A stretch of DNA of 64,000 nt. It comes from Propioniciclava coleopterorum. Lineage in GTDB: Bacteria; Actinomycetota; Actinomycetes; Propionibacteriales; Propionibacteriaceae. The stretch spans positions 310,001-374,000 of the forward strand of contig NZ_CP049865.1 in the NCBI RefSeq assembly GCF_011393335.1, read 5' to 3'. The translations under genes and the position numbers were made by a program. Of the stretch, positions 11,179-19,863 are shown piece after piece; positions within the stretch are counted from its first letter, which is position 1; the number at the start of each line of letters is the position of its first letter. The notes under the pieces are model-generated. The model was not told where the DNA came from. It searched no databases and saw only the letters and a program-made list of their open reading frames with translations.

Positions 11179-12311
11179 AACGACTCGCCTCGGCGGCCGC
11201 GGCCGCGCTGGCCCTCACACTCTCGCTCGCCGCCTGCACCGCCGGCCCGGCCGCCCCCGCCCCCGCGCCGACCACGGCCCCGGGCGCCACCACGGCCGCG
11301 CCGCCCAAGGCGGCGGAGGTCACCTGGGTCGCGCCCAGCGCGGTCTTCCTGCCCAAAGAGGAGGTCGCCGCCTACGCGGTCGCCGTCGAGATGGGCTACT
11401 ACAAGGAAGAGAACCTCACGGTGAAGGCGATCAACGCCGACGGCTCGGTCGCCGCCGTGCAGGCCGTCGGCGCCGGCTCCGGCTCGGTCACCCCCTCCGA
11501 TCTCGGCGCCGGACTCTCCGGCGTGGCCAAGGGCGCCCCGGTCAAGGTGATCGGCGGGCTCGTCACCACCTGGCCGTGGAGCATCGCCGTCCCCGAGGGC
11601 TCCCCCATCACCGATGCCAAGGGCCTGGCCGGCAAGAAGATCGGCGTGATCTCCCTGGCCTCGGGCAGCGCGCCGTTCGCGCGCGCCTTCCTGCAGGCCG
11701 GCGGCGTGGACCCCAACCAGGTGCAGCTCCTGCCGGTCGGCCTCGGCTCGCAGGCCGCCACCGCGCTCACCAGCGGCGCCGTGGACGCCCTCGCGCTGTT
11801 CAACCAGGCCTACAGCACCCTGGAGTCCAGCGGCATCGAGCTCTCCTACCTGAAGAACCCGGCCGACTTCGACGGCATCCGCTCCCTCAGCTTCACGGCG
11901 AACGCCGGTCAGCTCGACGCGGATCCCAGCGTCTTCGAGCGCTTCCTGCGCGCGACCTACAAGGGCATGACCTTCTCGGCCAAGCACCCGGACAAGGCGC
12001 TGGAGATGGGCTACAAGGTGTTCCCGCAGATCCTGGGCGGCAAGGACAAGGCCAGCCGGTTCGACGCCGACCTCGCCAGCCTCAAGGCCTGGCTCGCGGA
12101 CGCCACCCCGCCCGAGTCCGAGCTGCTGACCTACCAGTGGGGCGACATCCCCTCCGGTGACTGGGACGTGACGCAGCAGTACGCGATCGACGCCGGCCAG
12201 ATCCCCGGCAAGGTCGACCTGGCGAAGATCTGGTACCCCTCGCTGCTCAAGGGCGCCAACGACTTCGACCGCAAGGCCGTCCTCGCCCAGGCCGACGCCT
12301 ACAAGCCCTGA
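11175..12311 (+). CDS. ABC transporter substrate-binding lipoprotein (TauA/SsuA/NMT1 type)
   Basis: A lipoprotein signal peptide ends in the lipobox LAAC at about residue 21, followed by an Ala/Pro/Thr linker. The mature domain has NMT1/SsuA-family features: AVEMGYYKEENLTVK, the TPSDLGAG ligand loop, and GLAGKKIGVISL. The 378-residue length fits the family. These proteins capture sulfonates, pyrimidine precursors, nitriles or aromatic acids and hand them to an SsuB/SsuC-type importer, which is encoded immediately downstream. The ATG overlaps the preceding stop. The ligand is presumably the substrate of the downstream enzymes. Confidence 0.9.
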   Translation: MKRLASAAAAALALTLSLAACTAGPAAPAPAPTTAPGATTAAPPKAAEVTWVAPSAVFLPKEEVAAYAVAVEMGYYKEENLTVKAINADGSVAAVQAVGAGSGSVTPSDLGAGLSGVAKGAPVKVIGGLVTTWPWSIAVPEGSPITDAKGLAGKKIGVISLASGSAPFARAFLQAGGVDPNQVQLLPVGLGSQAATALTSGAVDALALFNQAYSTLESSGIELSYLKNPADFDGIRSLSFTANAGQLDADPSVFERFLRATYKGMTFSAKHPDKALEMGYKVFPQILGGKDKASRFDADLASLKAWLADATPPESELLTYQWGDIPSGDWDVTQQYAIDAGQIPGKVDLAKIWYPSLLKGANDFDRKAVLAQADAYKP

Positions 12312-12336
12312 TCCCGCTCACCGCAAAGGACCCACG

Positions 12337-13149
12337 ATGACCGAACAGCCGACCGGAGCGGGCGCCGCGGCGTCCGACGCCGGCCCGTGCATCGCCGTGC
12401 AGGACCTCGACAAGGTCTACCGCACGCGCACCGGGGACGAGACGCAGGCGCTCAGCGACATCTCGCTCGACGTCCGCTACGGCGAGTTCGTGTCCATCGT
12501 GGGTCCGTCGGGGTGCGGCAAGACCACGCTGCTCAAGATCCTGGCCGGTCTGATCCCGCGGTCCTCGGGGACCGCGGTCATCGCCGGCCAGGAACTGCGC
12601 GGCCCGCTGCCCCAGGTGGGCATGGTGTTCCAGTCGGCGACGCTGCTGCCGTGGCGCACCATCTTCGGCAACGTCATGGTGCCCATCGAGATCCAGGGCC
12701 GCGAGCGGCGCCACTACGAGCAACGCGCCCGCGACCTGCTGCAGCTCGTGGGGCTGGACGGGTTCGAGGACAAGTACCCGCACGAACTCAGCGGTGGGAT
12801 GCAGCAGCGTGCCGGCATCTGCCGGGCGCTGGTGCATGAGCCCAGCGTCATCCTCATGGACGAGCCCTTCGGCGCCCTGGACGCCATGACCCGCGAGTAC
12901 ATGAACATGGAACTGCTGCGGATCTGGGCCGAGTCGGGCTCGACCATCGTGCTCGTCACCCACTCGATCCCCGAGGCCGTCCTGCTGTCGGACCGCGTCG
13001 TGGTGATGACGCCGCGCCCGGGGAAGATCGCCGAGATCATCGACATCGACCTGCCGCGCCCCCGCTCGCTGTCGATGATGGCCACCAACGAGGCGGGCGT
13101 CTTCGTCGAACGGATCCGCGGCCACTTCAACGCCAGCGTCATCGACTGA
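12337..13149 (+). CDS. ABC transporter ATPase (SsuB/TauB type)
   Basis: The 270-residue ATPase has Walker A GPSGCGKTT, Q-loop MVFQSATLLPWRT, signature LSGGMQQRAGICRAL and Walker B VILMDEPFGALDA. The Q-loop followed by LLPW is typical of the nitrate/sulfonate/taurine importer family. It powers uptake through the permease encoded 56 bp downstream, with the upstream lipoprotein as receptor. The spacing to its neighbours is short and the strand is shared, so it belongs to the same transcript. Confidence 0.93.
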   Translation: MTEQPTGAGAAASDAGPCIAVQDLDKVYRTRTGDETQALSDISLDVRYGEFVSIVGPSGCGKTTLLKILAGLIPRSSGTAVIAGQELRGPLPQVGMVFQSATLLPWRTIFGNVMVPIEIQGRERRHYEQRARDLLQLVGLDGFEDKYPHELSGGMQQRAGICRALVHEPSVILMDEPFGALDAMTREYMNMELLRIWAESGSTIVLVTHSIPEAVLLSDRVVVMTPRPGKIAEIIDIDLPRPRSLSMMATNEAGVFVERIRGHFNASVID

Positions 13150-13205
13150 GGCGTGCCATGCCCCGCACCCGACTCCAGCCGACCGACTCCCCGAAAGGAG
13201 ACCCC

Positions 13206-14015
13206 ATGGTCCTCGACACCCCGCGACGACGCGCCACCGCGCTCTCGACGCGGCCCGAGCTCGCCCTCATCCCGCTGACCTTCATCGTCGCGACGGGCCT
13301 GTGGGAGCTGATCGTCCGGGTGTTCGGCGTCCCCGCCTTCATCCTGCCGCCGCCCAGCGCGATCCTCGAGGCGCTGATCATGCAGCTGCAGCAGCCGATC
13401 TTCTGGCGGCACCTGGCCGTCACGACGCAGGAGACCCTGATCGGCTTCCTGATCGGCGTGGCCGTCGCGCTGGTGCTCGGCACGGCCATCTCGCAGCTGC
13501 GGCTGCTGGAGAAGACGATCATGCCCTTCGTGGTCGCCTTCCAGACCATCCCCAAGGTGGCGCTGGCCCCGCTGTTCGTCGTCTGGTTCGGGTTCGGCAT
13601 GACGTCGAAGATCGTGATGGCGGCCGTGATCTCCTTCTTCCCGATGCTCGTCAACGTCATCGAGGGCCTCCGGTCGGCCGACCCCGCCCAGGTGGAGATG
13701 CTGCGCTCGTTCGGCGCCAAGCGCGGCCAGATCTTCCGGATGGTGCGCGTCCCCAACGCGATGCCGTTCTTCATGGCCGGCCTCGACATCGGCATCGTCT
13801 TCGCGATCCTCGGCGCGGTCGTCGGCGAGTTCATCGGCGCCCAGGAGGGCCTGGGCTACCTGCTGCTGCAGACCAACTACAACTTCGACATCGCCGGCAT
13901 GTTCGCCGTCCTCATCGTCCTGTCCGCCATGGGGATCATCGCCCACGCCCTGCTCTCGTTCGTGCGCCGGAAGTTGGCATTCTGGGGCCCCCAGGAACAG
14001 GTGATTGGAGCATGA
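13206..14015 (+). CDS. ABC transporter permease (SsuC/TauC type)
   Basis: The 269-residue membrane protein has about six helices and the cytoplasmic EAA-type loop (LRSFGAKRGQIFRMVRVPNA) that contacts the ATPase. The chosen ATG follows AAAGGAG; an in-frame ATG at 13158 would add 16 polar residues without a ribosome-binding site. The stop overlaps the next gene start (ATGA). With the two preceding genes it forms a complete importer, probably a homodimeric permease with two ATPases. Confidence 0.92.
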   Translation: MVLDTPRRRATALSTRPELALIPLTFIVATGLWELIVRVFGVPAFILPPPSAILEALIMQLQQPIFWRHLAVTTQETLIGFLIGVAVALVLGTAISQLRLLEKTIMPFVVAFQTIPKVALAPLFVVWFGFGMTSKIVMAAVISFFPMLVNVIEGLRSADPAQVEMLRSFGAKRGQIFRMVRVPNAMPFFMAGLDIGIVFAILGAVVGEFIGAQEGLGYLLLQTNYNFDIAGMFAVLIVLSAMGIIAHALLSFVRRKLAFWGPQEQVIGA

Positions 14016-14904
14016 CGGTGACCCTCGACCCGACGACCCACCCCGACACCGCGCCCACCCCGGGCGCCGAGACCCCCGACCGGGCCCGGACGCCCCGGCG
14101 AGCACCACGCGCGCCCTCCCCACCAGTGGGCTCGGCCGAGCGCTCCTGGTGCTGGACCACATGGCCGACAACGCGCCGAACGCCCAGGGCGTCTCCGCGG
14201 TCGCGCGGACCGTGGGGCTGCCCAAGACCGTGGTGCACCGCATCCTGAAGGAGCTCACCGCCAGCGGCTACCTCGACTTCGACCCGTCCGACCGGCAGTA
14301 CACGCTCGGCCACCGCGCGCTCCAACTCGGGATGGCCACGCTCCGCAGCCGCGACGTCCCCGGGATCGCGCTGCCGTTCCTGCAGCGCCTCGTCGGCACC
14401 ACGCGCGAGACGGCGACGCTGTCGGTGCGCCGGCACTGCGAGCGCACCTACATCCGGCAGGTGCTGTCCCCGCAGGAGGTGCGGATGTCGGTCACCCTCG
14501 GCGTCCCCTACCCGCTGCACGCCGGCTCCTCGTCGAAGGCCATCCTGGCCGCCCTGCCTCCGCACGAGGCCGACGCCTGCCTGTCCGGGGACCTGACGGC
14601 GCTCACCCCGAGCACCCTGGTGGACGCCGCGGCCCTGCGCCGCGACCTGGAGATCATCCGCGAGCGGGGCTGGGCCGAGTCGCTGGGCGAGCGGCAGGCG
14701 GACGCGGGCAGCGTCGCGGCGCCCCTGCGCACCGTGGACGGGGCCGTCTTCGGCTCCATCTCGCTGTGCGGCCCCGTCAGCCGGTTCACCGCCGCGCACA
14801 CCGCCGAGCTCGGACCGCTGGTCCACGAGGCGGCCCACCAGATCTCGCAGGCGCTGGGCTACCTCGGCGACCTGTTCGGCCACGACTCCCCCGGAGCATC
14901 CTGA
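14012..14904 (+). CDS. IclR-family transcriptional regulator (frameshifted at 14093-14096)
   Basis: The ATG at 14012 overlaps the permease stop, so it is very likely the true start. Its frame is lost after about 28 residues. One added C in the 4-base run at 14093-14096 leads into ASTTRALPTSGLGRALL and the rest of the protein. The winged helix-turn-helix covers ARTVGLPKTVVHRILKEL, and the effector domain has the usual RETATLSVRRH and YPLHAGSSSKA segments. It sits between the transporter and the enzymes and most likely controls this operon in response to the imported compound or a derivative. Confidence 0.8.
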
Positions 14905-14906
14905 GC

Positions 14907-16106
14907 ATGGCCGCCGACGGGCCCCTGACCGGCTTCCGCGTCCTCGACCTCGCCACGATCCTGGCGGGGCCGCTGTGCTGCCAGATCCTCGGCGACTACG
15001 GCGCCGACGTGGTCAAGATCGAGCATCCGCGCCGCGGCGACGCGATGCGCGGCCACGGGGAGCAGAAGGACGGCCACCCGCTGTGGTGGAAGGAGATCTC
15101 CCGCAACAAGCGGACCGTCGGGCTCGACATCTCCGTGGCGGAGGGCCGGGAGGTGCTGCTGGCCCTGGCCGCGGACGCCGACGTGCTGGTCGAGAGCTTC
15201 CGGCCCGGGACGCTGGAGCGCTGGGGGCTGGGCCCTGAGGTCCTGCTCGACGTCAACCCCGACCTGGTGATCGTCCGCATCTCGGGCTTCGGCCAGGCGG
15301 GACCCTACGCGGGCCGCGCCGGCTTCGGAACGCTCGCCGAGGCGATGAGCGGGTTCGCCCACCTGACCGGCGAGGCCGACGGCCCCCCGACGCTGCCGGC
15401 GTTCGGGCTGGCGGACTCGATCTGCGGGATCGCGGCGTCCTCCGCGGCGGTGATGGCCCTGCTGGCCCGCCAGCGCGGCACCGCCCGGGGCCAGGTCGTC
15501 GACCTGTCGCTGCTCGAGCCGATCCTCACCGCGGTCGGCCCGGGCCCCACCGTCTACGACCAGTTGGGCGTCGAGGGGCGCCGGCACGGCAACCGGTCGC
15601 ACAACAACGCCCCCCGCAACACCTACGAGACCGCCGACGGCGCGTGGGTGGCCGTGTCGACCAGCGCCCAGAGCATCGCCGAACGCGTCATGACGCTGGT
15701 CGGCCGCCCCGACGTCGTGGCCGAGCCCTGGTTCGCCACCGGGCGCGGGCGGGTCGAGCACGGCGACGAACTGGACGCCGCGGTCGCCGGCTGGATCGCC
15801 GCGCGCCCGCTGGACGAGGTGCTGGCCGCCTTCGCCGACACCGGCGCGGCCATCGCCCCCGTGTACTCGGCGTCCGGGATCCTCGCCGACCCGCAGGTCC
15901 GGGCACTGGAGATGGTCACGCGCGTGCCCGACGCCGACCTGGGGCCGCTCGCGATGCACAACGTGATGTGGCGGATGTCGGAGACGCCGGGCGCGATCCG
16001 GTTCACCGGCCGGGACCTGGGCGCCGACACCGACGCGGTGCTCGCCGAACTGGGCTACGCGACCGACCGGGTCGCCGCCCTCAAGGAGCAGGGGGTGGTC
16101 GCATGA
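14907..16106 (+). CDS. Class III CoA-transferase (CaiB/BaiF family)
   Basis: The 399-residue protein begins with the family pattern PLTGFRVLDLATILAGP and GDYGADVVKIEHP, and continues with RISGFGQAGPYAGR. Class III enzymes move CoA between carboxylic acids through an aspartyl-CoA intermediate. At the place where many members have the catalytic Asp, this protein reads GFGTLAEAMSG. Some other family members also have Gly there, so the mechanism should not be assumed. The start is 2 bp after the regulator stop, and the gene overlaps the next one by 4 bp. It probably activates an acid in the pathway as its CoA ester. Confidence 0.9.
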   Translation: MAADGPLTGFRVLDLATILAGPLCCQILGDYGADVVKIEHPRRGDAMRGHGEQKDGHPLWWKEISRNKRTVGLDISVAEGREVLLALAADADVLVESFRPGTLERWGLGPEVLLDVNPDLVIVRISGFGQAGPYAGRAGFGTLAEAMSGFAHLTGEADGPPTLPAFGLADSICGIAASSAAVMALLARQRGTARGQVVDLSLLEPILTAVGPGPTVYDQLGVEGRRHGNRSHNNAPRNTYETADGAWVAVSTSAQSIAERVMTLVGRPDVVAEPWFATGRGRVEHGDELDAAVAGWIAARPLDEVLAAFADTGAAIAPVYSASGILADPQVRALEMVTRVPDADLGPLAMHNVMWRMSETPGAIRFTGRDLGADTDAVLAELGYATDRVAALKEQGVVA

Positions 16107-16921
16107 CCTCGTTGTTCGACATCGTGGCCGGCGGCGTCGAGGTCGTCGACCTCGGACGCCCCTACCGGATCGGCATGCCGCAGTCCCCCAACCATCCGCC
16201 CTACTGGCACGCGCTGCCGCGGCGGCACGGCGACATGGTGCGCGCCGACGGCGGCTCGGCGGCCAACGACATGATCGTGCTGGGCACCCACGTGGGCACC
16301 CACGTGGACGCGCTGGCGCACGTCTCGCACGACGGGCTGCTCCACGGCGGGCTCGACGCCACCGAGGAGTGCGTCGGCGGCCGCTTCATGACGCTCGGCG
16401 CCCACACCATCCCACCGATGGTCACGACCGGCATCCTGCTGGACGTCGCCGCCGCGCTGGGCGCGCCCGACGGGCTGCCCGCCGGCTACGAGATCACCCC
16501 CGAGGACCTGGACGCGACCGCCCGCGCCCAGGGCGTCGACCCGGGCACCGCGCGGGTGCTGCTGGTCCGCAGCGGCTGGGGGCGGCATTTCGACGACGCC
16601 GACCCGGCCACCTACGTGGGGCGCGACTCCGGCGTCCCCGGCGTCGGGGAGGCGGGCGCCCGGTGGCTCGCGGCGCACGCCCCGCTCGCCGTCGGCGCGG
16701 ACACGATCGCGTTCGAGCGGCTCGCGCCCGGGGCCGGGCACGGGCTGCTGCCCGCGCACCGCGTCCTGCTGGTCGAGCACGGCGTCTACCTGATGGAGGC
16801 CCTCGACCTGGAGGAGCTGGCGGCGCGGGGCGTGCACCGGTTCGTGTTCGCGTTCGCCCCGCTCAACCTGGTGGGCGCCACCGGCGCCCCCGTGCGCCCG
16901 CTGGCGGTGCTCGAGCCGTGA
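16103..16921 (+). CDS. Cyclase-family (kynurenine formamidase-like) metal hydrolase
   Basis: The 272-residue protein has the family signature HVGTHVDALAH near residue 55, which supplies His and Asp ligands for Zn or Mn. A second conserved block lies near VLLVRSGWGRHF. Relatives hydrolyse N-formyl-kynurenine, isatin or other amide/lactam bonds. Start and stop overlap both neighbours by 4 bp (ATGA and GTGA), so its product is coupled to the CoA-transferase and MmgE/PrpD proteins. A ring-opening or amide-cleaving step is likely; the substrate is not known. Confidence 0.85.
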   Translation: MTSLFDIVAGGVEVVDLGRPYRIGMPQSPNHPPYWHALPRRHGDMVRADGGSAANDMIVLGTHVGTHVDALAHVSHDGLLHGGLDATEECVGGRFMTLGAHTIPPMVTTGILLDVAAALGAPDGLPAGYEITPEDLDATARAQGVDPGTARVLLVRSGWGRHFDDADPATYVGRDSGVPGVGEAGARWLAAHAPLAVGADTIAFERLAPGAGHGLLPAHRVLLVEHGVYLMEALDLEELAARGVHRFVFAFAPLNLVGATGAPVRPLAVLEP

Positions 16922-18348
16922 CCACCGACACGCTGAGCCGACGCCTGGCCGACTTCGCCGTGGCGGCGTACACCGAAGGGATCCCCCAGGACGTCGCCCG
17001 GAGCACCCGCGAGCGCGTCCTGGACGTCGTGGGGCTGTGCCTGGCCGCCACGACGCTCGACACGTCGCGGCAGGCGCACGGGTTCGCGGTGGCGCAGCAC
17101 ACGTCGGGGCCCTGCACCGCGGTCGGCCTGGGAACCGGCCTCGCCGCCCCGCAGGCGGCCTTCGTCAACGGCGTCCTGGCGCACTCGCTCGACTTCGACG
17201 ACACGCACCTGCCCTCGGTGCTGCACCCCAGCCCCTCGGTGGTCCCGGCGGCGCTGGCCGCCGCCCAGGCGCACGGCCGCAGCGGCGAACAGGCCGTCCG
17301 CGCGGCCGCGGTCGGGATCGAGGTCGTGGTGCGCACCGGGATGGCCGGCTACGACCGCGAACTCGGGAACTCGATCTTCTTCGAACACGGGCAGCACGCC
17401 ACCTCGATCTGCGGGACGCTGGGCGCCGCCGTCGCCGCCGCGCTGCTGGCCGGCGCGGACGCCGACGGCGTCGCGGACGCGCTCGGGCTGGCCGCTTCGA
17501 TGGCCGGCGGGGTCATCGAGGCCAACCGGACCGGCGGCACCGTCAAGCGACTGCACTGCGGGTGGGCCGCCCAGGCGGGCGTGTCGGCCGCCGAGCTCGC
17601 CCGCCACGGGTTCACGGGTCCGCCGACCGTCCTGGAGGGCCGGTTCGGGTTCTTCGAGGCCTTCCTGCACGGCCCCGGCCACCTCGAGGAGGTCACCGAC
17701 GGGCTGGGCACCGAATGGGCCGTCCCGGGCATCTTCTTCAAGCCCTACCCCAGCAACCACTTCACCCACGCCCTCATCGACGCCGGCCTCGCGTTCCGCG
17801 CGCAGGGGATCACCCCCGACGACGTGGCCCACGTGCGGCTGGGCGTCCCCGCCGCGGTGATCCGCACCATCGGCCAACCCCTGGACGCCAAACGCGCCCC
17901 CGCCACCGGCTACCAGGCGCAGTTCTCCGGACCGTACGCGTTCGCCGCCGGGCTGTTCGGCGGCGGCGGGCTGGGGGTGGCGCGCGAGGACTTCTCCGAC
18001 GCGCTGGCCGCCGACCCCGCGCGCCGCGCGCTCATGGCCCGCACCGACGTCGAGCCGGACGCCGCGTGCGACGCGATCTTCCCCCACCAGTTCCCCGCCC
18101 GCGTCACCGTGACGCTGGCCGACGGCGCCACCCGCAGCGTCTTCGTCGAGGCCAACCGGGGCGGGCCGCAGCGACCCCTGAGCGCCGACGAACTGCTCGA
18201 GAAGTTCCTCGGCAACGCCGCCGCGGTCCTCGACGCGCCCGCGGCCCGGACGCTGGGCGAGCGCTGCCTGGCCCTGGACACCGAAGCATCCCTCGACGCC
18301 GTGTTGGCGTCGACCCTGACCGGCACCACGCATCCTGGAGGCTCCTGA
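16918..18348 (+). CDS. MmgE/PrpD-family protein
   Basis: The 476-residue protein matches the MmgE/PrpD fold in order and length. It has an N-terminal helical domain with HSLDFDDTHL and HPSPSVVPAALA, an active-site segment AGGVIEANRTGGTVKRLHCG, and the PYPSNHFTH motif before the C-terminal alpha/beta domain. Characterised relatives are 2-methylcitrate dehydratase, cis-aconitate decarboxylase and iminodisuccinate epimerase, so the exact reaction cannot be read from sequence. The GTG start overlaps the preceding stop and the stop overlaps the next ATG. Confidence 0.9.
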   Translation: MTTDTLSRRLADFAVAAYTEGIPQDVARSTRERVLDVVGLCLAATTLDTSRQAHGFAVAQHTSGPCTAVGLGTGLAAPQAAFVNGVLAHSLDFDDTHLPSVLHPSPSVVPAALAAAQAHGRSGEQAVRAAAVGIEVVVRTGMAGYDRELGNSIFFEHGQHATSICGTLGAAVAAALLAGADADGVADALGLAASMAGGVIEANRTGGTVKRLHCGWAAQAGVSAAELARHGFTGPPTVLEGRFGFFEAFLHGPGHLEEVTDGLGTEWAVPGIFFKPYPSNHFTHALIDAGLAFRAQGITPDDVAHVRLGVPAAVIRTIGQPLDAKRAPATGYQAQFSGPYAFAAGLFGGGGLGVAREDFSDALAADPARRALMARTDVEPDAACDAIFPHQFPARVTVTLADGATRSVFVEANRGGPQRPLSADELLEKFLGNAAAVLDAPAARTLGERCLALDTEASLDAVLASTLTGTTHPGGS

Positions 18349-19819
18349 TGACCGAGCACGACCTGCTCCTGACCAACGTCCGCGCGCTGCTGCCCGGGGC
18401 CGCGGACCCGGTCCCGACGACCGTCGCCGTCCGCGACGGCCGCATCAGTGCGATCGGGGTGCCCGCGGACGAGCCGGCCGCGTCCACGATCGACCTCGGC
18501 GGCCGGCTGCTGTTCCCCGGCGTGGTCGACGCCCACCAGCACTGGGGGATCTACAACCCGCTCGAGGCCGACGCCGACTCCGAGAGCCGGGCGTGCCTGC
18601 AGGGCGGTGTGACGACGGCGGTGAGCTACATGCGGACCGGGCAGTACTACCTCAACCGCGGCGGCTCCTACCTGGACTTCTTCCCCAGCGTCCTGAAGGC
18701 GTGCGAGGGGCGGGCGCACTGCGACTACGCGTTCCACCTCGCGCCCATGAGCCGGCAGCACATCGACGAGATCCCCGAACTGATCGAGCGGTTCGGCGTC
18801 ACGTCGTTCAAGATCTTCATGTTCTACGGCAGCCACGGCCTGCACGGCCGTTCCTCGAGCCAGTCGGACTTCCTCATGATCCCCGACGACGAGCGCTACG
18901 ACCTCGCGCACTTCGAGTTCGTCATGCGCGGCGTCCAGGAGGCGCGCCGGGCGCGTCCGGACCTGGCCGACGCGATCAGCCTGTCCCTGCACTGCGAGAC
19001 CGCCGAGATCATGACGGCCTACACCAAGATCGTGGAGGGCGACCCGACCCGGACCGGGCTCCCCGCCTACTCCGACTCACGGCCCCCGCACTCGGAGGGG
19101 CTCGCGGTGACGATCGCGTCCTACCTGGCGCACGAGACCGAACTGCCCACCATCAACCTGCTGCACCTCACCTCCCGCAAGGCCATGGACGCCGCCCTGC
19201 GGATGCGCACCACCTTCGACGAGGTGGCGTTCCGCCGCGAGGTGACGATCGCCCACCTGATGGCGTCGTGCGACACCGCGACGGGCGTGGCCGGCAAGGT
19301 CAACCCGCCGCTGCGTCCGGCGGACGACGTCGAGGCGCTCTGGGAGGCCGTGCTGGCCGGGGACGTCGACTGGGTGTGCAGCGACCACGCGTGCTGCCGC
19401 GACGAGATGAAGTTCGGCGACCCCCGCGACGACGTGTTCCTCGCGAAGTCGGGCTTCGGGGGCACCGAGTACCTGCTGCCGGCCCTCGTCAGCGAGGGCG
19501 TCCGGCGCGGCCTGCCGCTGGGGCGCGTCGCCGAACTGACCGCCACGAACCCGGCGGCCCGGTTCGGCCTGGTGACCAAGGGCGCCATCGAGGTCGGGCG
19601 CGATGCCGACTTCGCGGTGGTCGACGACGCCAGCCCGTGGACGATCCGCGCCGAGGACTCCTTCTCCAGCCAGGAGTACAGCCCCCTGGAGGGGTGCACC
19701 TCACCGCGAAGGTGACCGACACGTTCCTGCGCGGCCGCCGCGTCCTGGCCGACGGCGCCGTGCAGGACGCCCCGCAGGGCCGCTACCTGCGGCGTCCGAC
19801 CGCGGTGGCCGCCGACTGA
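18348..19819 (+). CDS. Dihydropyrimidinase/hydantoinase-like amidohydrolase (frameshifted at 19691-19694)
   Basis: Metal-site residues can be followed in order: DAHQHWG (HxH), the Lys of VTSFKIFMF that is carboxylated in relatives, LSLHCET, LLHLTSRKA and the Asp of WVCSDHACC. The family opens cyclic amides such as dihydrouracil, hydantoin or allantoin. The last 40 codons (VTDTFLRGRRVLADG and following) are in another frame. One added G in the run at 19691-19694 restores the usual end and a length near 490 residues. It is the last operon gene and is followed by a strong hairpin. It may produce or consume the ring compound handled by the upstream enzymes. Confidence 0.85.
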
Positions 19820-19827
19820 GGAGGTCG

Positions 19828-19858
19828 CCGGGGGCCGGGCGCGTCGCCCCGCCCCCGG
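19828..19858. terminator. Hairpin between the catabolic operon and the convergent lipoprotein gene
   Basis: A 14-bp stem with one mismatch (left arm CCGGGGGCCGGGCG) and a 3-base loop lies between two converging stop codons. It can act in both directions. Confidence 0.7.
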
Positions 19859-19863
19859 TCGCG

